Source: an uncultured Bacilli bacterium (GTDB taxonomy: Bacteria; Bacillota_I; Bacilli_A; RF39; UBA660). Taken from it: a stretch of 47,122 nucleotides of DNA. Positions 45,103 through 47,122 of this stretch are shown here, in pieces. Position 1 is the stretch's first letter. Each line of letters begins with the position of its first letter. Position numbers and translations under genes: made by a program. The stretch lies in assembly GCA_944359085.1 (NCBI GenBank), contig CALVSQ010000006.1, positions 1 to 47,122 of the forward strand, read 5' to 3'. The notes under the pieces were generated by a model. That model did no database searches. It was given only the letters and a program-made list of their open reading frames with translations, and was not told where the DNA came from.

Positions 45103-45208
45103 ATTTATTCCTTTCATTATTATTTTAACATATTTTCTAAATAAAGTACATATATTAAATGTAGTCGTTTTCTATTTGTATATGAGAAGATTTAATTAGG
45201 TGAGATAA

Positions 45209-45448
45209 ATGAAAATTGATGAAAATAATAATAAATATATCTACGTAGTTGTTGGAAAAAACATTAGAAGAATTAGAAAGGCTAAAGGGCTTACTCAAGT
45301 TCAATTAGCCGATTTAATTCAATATAATGAAGGAACTATCGCTAATATTGAAAACAATAGTTTCCAAACATTCAGTTTAGAATTTTTATATATTATATCT
45401 AAAAAATTAAATGTTCCCATGGAAGAATTTTTTAAAGATTTACATTAA
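45209..45448 (+). CDS. Small XRE-family DNA-binding protein
   Basis: 79 residues. Helix-turn-helix IRRIRKAKGLTQVQLADLIQYNEGTIANIENNSFQTFSLEFLYIISKKLNV. AGGTGAGATAA before the ATG. It is a different subtype from the divergent neighbour. Its 3' end overlaps the convergent cardiolipin synthase gene by nine bases. Confidence 0.82.
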   Translation: MKIDENNNKYIYVVVGKNIRRIRKAKGLTQVQLADLIQYNEGTIANIENNSFQTFSLEFLYIISKKLNVPMEEFFKDLH

Positions 45449-46948
45449 AGGTGCGAACAATCTTAATACTGCTCGTTTTAAACTTCTAAATAATCCTATT
45501 TTAGTATCTTTTAAAGTTATTTGTCTTGATATTTCTAAAGTTTCAGAAATATCTTTTTTAATGTCTTTTATACTATCTGTTTTATATAATAATATTCCAC
45601 ATTCAAAATGTAAATGTAAACTTCGATAATCTAAATTAACTGTACCTACAGTTGCGATTTCATCATCAACCAAAAATGTTTTAGCATGAATAAATCCTTT
45701 AGTATATTCATATATTTTTACACCATTATCTAATAAATTATTATAGTATGCCTTAGTTACTTCGTTTACTATTTTTTTATCAGGTATACCAGGCGTTATA
45801 ATTCTTACATCAATACCACTTTTAGCTGCTAAACATAAAGAAGTATCTAATTCATTATCAATAATTAAATAAGGTGTTGTAATATAAACATATTTTTTAG
45901 CTTTATTAATCATATTTAAGCATATATTTTCACTAACTAATTCATCATCAAATGGACTATCATCATAAGGTTGGACATATCCACTACCTTTTATTTTAAT
46001 ATCTGGTTTAAATTTATTTAAATTTTCTTTAGTATTATTAATATGATCCCACAAATTTAAAAATATATTAGTTAAATTAAATACTGCATCACCTTTTAAC
46101 AATATACCATTATCTTTCCAATGACCAAATCTTACTTTTTTATTTATATATTCATCTGCTAAATTAATACCACCAGTAATTCCTACATTACCATCAATAA
46201 CAGTTATTTTTCTATGATCTCTATTATTTAATTTAGCTGTTAAAATTGGTACAAACTTATTAAATGAACATGCTTTAATACCATATTTTTTTAATTCATC
46301 GTAATATTTATTCGGTAGTGTTACGATACATCCCATATCATCATAAATAACTCTTACATCCAATCCTTCACTAGCTTTTTGTTTTAAAACATCTAAAATA
46401 TCATTCCAAAATATACCTTTTTCAATTATAAAATATTGCATAAAAATAAATTTTTTGGCTTTTTTTAATTCTTCAATTAATCTTTTATAATAAACTTCCC
46501 CTACCTCTAAATATTCGGTATAGGTATTTTTATATATTGGATAACCTGCATTATTATATATATAGCTAGTTTGGTTATAAAAATTTATATCAGTTATTTC
46601 TTTAAGTATATTTTCATCTTGAATTAAAGTTTGTTTCATTTTATTTTTATGTTCTAATAACTTTCCTTTTTTGTTTATTTTATTACCAAATATTAAATAT
46701 ATAAATGTTCCAAAAATAGGAATTGTTAAAACGGGAATAATCCAAGCTATTTTGTAACTAGGATTCGCATTACCATTTATTATTTTTAGTAACACCAAAA
46801 TTCCTATAATATAGAAAAATATATAAAAATACCAACCATATTCCTCAAATTTATTTAATATTAAAATTAAAACTAATAATTGTATTAATAACAATACTCC
46901 TACTATAAAAATTCTATGGGTTAAAAATTTTAGAACTTTCTTAATCAT
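45440..46948 (-). CDS. cls: Cardiolipin synthase
   Basis: 502 residues. Two N-terminal membrane helices and a PLDc_N-type segment (YKIAWIIPVLTIPIFGTFIYLIFG), then two phospholipase D motifs: HRKITVIDGNVGITGG and HAKTFLVDDEIATVGTVNLDYRS. Condenses two phosphatidylglycerols to cardiolipin and glycerol. GGTGGTAG before the ATG. Full length. Confidence 0.93.
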   Translation of the reverse strand: MIKKVLKFLTHRIFIVGVLLLIQLLVLILILNKFEEYGWYFYIFFYIIGILVLLKIINGNANPSYKIAWIIPVLTIPIFGTFIYLIFGNKINKKGKLLEHKNKMKQTLIQDENILKEITDINFYNQTSYIYNNAGYPIYKNTYTEYLEVGEVYYKRLIEELKKAKKFIFMQYFIIEKGIFWNDILDVLKQKASEGLDVRVIYDDMGCIVTLPNKYYDELKKYGIKACSFNKFVPILTAKLNNRDHRKITVIDGNVGITGGINLADEYINKKVRFGHWKDNGILLKGDAVFNLTNIFLNLWDHINNTKENLNKFKPDIKIKGSGYVQPYDDSPFDDELVSENICLNMINKAKKYVYITTPYLIIDNELDTSLCLAAKSGIDVRIITPGIPDKKIVNEVTKAYYNNLLDNGVKIYEYTKGFIHAKTFLVDDEIATVGTVNLDYRSLHLHFECGILLYKTDSIKDIKKDISETLEISRQITLKDTKIGLFRSLKRAVLRLFAPLM

Positions 46949-46993
46949 ACTACCACCAACTTAATAATACCATATTTTTAAAATTAAATAAAG

Positions 46994-47014
46994 AAAAAAG
47001 AGTTTATTTAAACT
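46994..47014 (-). terminator. Terminator of secG
   Basis: GAGTTTA / TAAACTC closely spaced, followed by six T in the minus direction, directly after the secG stop codon. Confidence 0.8.
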
Positions 47015-47122
47015 CTAAAATCCGATTACTAAACATATGACAAAAAATAATAACCCTAAAACCATAGTTAATCTAGTTATAAATAATTCGCCACCACGTT
47101 CTTTTCTGTTAGCAAATAAAGC
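47015..47122 (-). CDS. secG: SecG preprotein translocase subunit (C-terminal part)
   Basis: The last 35 codons of a gene entering from the right edge: ALFANRKERGGELFITRLTM then a hydrophobic VLGLLFFVICLVIGF. This is the end of SecG: the LFxxRKxxGxELFxxRxT loop and second membrane helix. It stops with TAG at 47015. The start lies outside the window. Confidence 0.8.
   Translation of the reverse strand, partial: ALFANRKERGGELFITRLTMVLGLLFFVICLVIGF

Noticed and set aside
44878-45448. Toxin-antitoxin module around the two XRE genes
   Set aside because: Both are plain helix-turn-helix proteins, divergent, with no toxin-like gene beside either.

Overview
The window is about 47 kb of very AT-rich DNA from a low-GC Gram-positive bacterium. 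The gene set (YqeG/YqeH, PriA, AddAB, a VanY-type carboxypeptidase, cardiolipin synthase, T-box control) together with many shortened proteins fits a host-associated, genome-reduced Bacillota or Mycoplasmatota-like lineage; I cannot name a species. The standard code fits: TGA ends fmt, otc and other genes. Ribosome binding sites are strong, often AGGTGAT placed 4-5 nt before ATG, GTG or TTG. Several starts were therefore moved inside the longest open frame. Many intrinsic terminators overlap the stop codon they follow.

Layout. 1-6.4 kb (minus): a partial membrane gene, a one-pass membrane protein, fmt, a large pilin-like protein with two repeated ectodomains, a LemA-family protein and priA. 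6.5-9.2 kb (plus): a GC-rich collagen-like GXY protein and two tandem class-I glutamine-amidotransferase-like hydrolases. 9.2-10.6 kb (minus): yqeH and yqeG. 10.7-11.7 kb (plus): an FkbM-type methyltransferase. 11.7-18.4 kb (minus): one compact operon for an amino-acid ABC importer followed by arginine deiminase, ornithine carbamoyltransferase, carbamate kinase and an ArcD-type carrier. 18.5-31.5 kb (minus): addA/addB, small genes, a histidine phosphatase, trpS, a Rel/SpoT homologue behind a leader-peptide attenuator, a short alanyl-tRNA synthetase and a broken BRO-type gene. 31.5-37.4 kb: a D-Ala-D-Ala carboxypeptidase gene (dacA-like) cut in two by a 4,740-bp integrated element. 37.4-47.1 kb: Nudix protein, hybrid histidine kinase, acyl-adenylating enzyme, VanY-type carboxypeptidase, Amidase_6-type protein, two small XRE regulators, cardiolipin synthase and the end of secG.

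The most notable find is the element at 32018-36763. It encodes a large serine recombinase and a candidate small partner protein, and carries argG and argH behind their own promoter and T-box leader. Removing it restores the carboxypeptidase reading frame exactly through the family's KTG motif. Joining its two ends gives a perfect 10-bp inverted repeat around a 10-bp centre, as expected of a serine-integrase attP. Cargo and chromosome meet metabolically: the host operon turns arginine into citrulline, ornithine, ATP and ammonia, and the mobile argGH could turn citrulline back into arginine.

A second notable find is the control region of the Rel/SpoT gene. A consensus promoter drives a 19-codon leader ORF with a very strong ribosome binding site, whose stop codon lies in the 5' arm of an 18-bp terminator hairpin just before the gene. 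The Rel protein keeps its hydrolase motif but has lost the expected catalytic Glu of its synthetase domain. All functional statements come from reading the sequence by eye; no searches were run.
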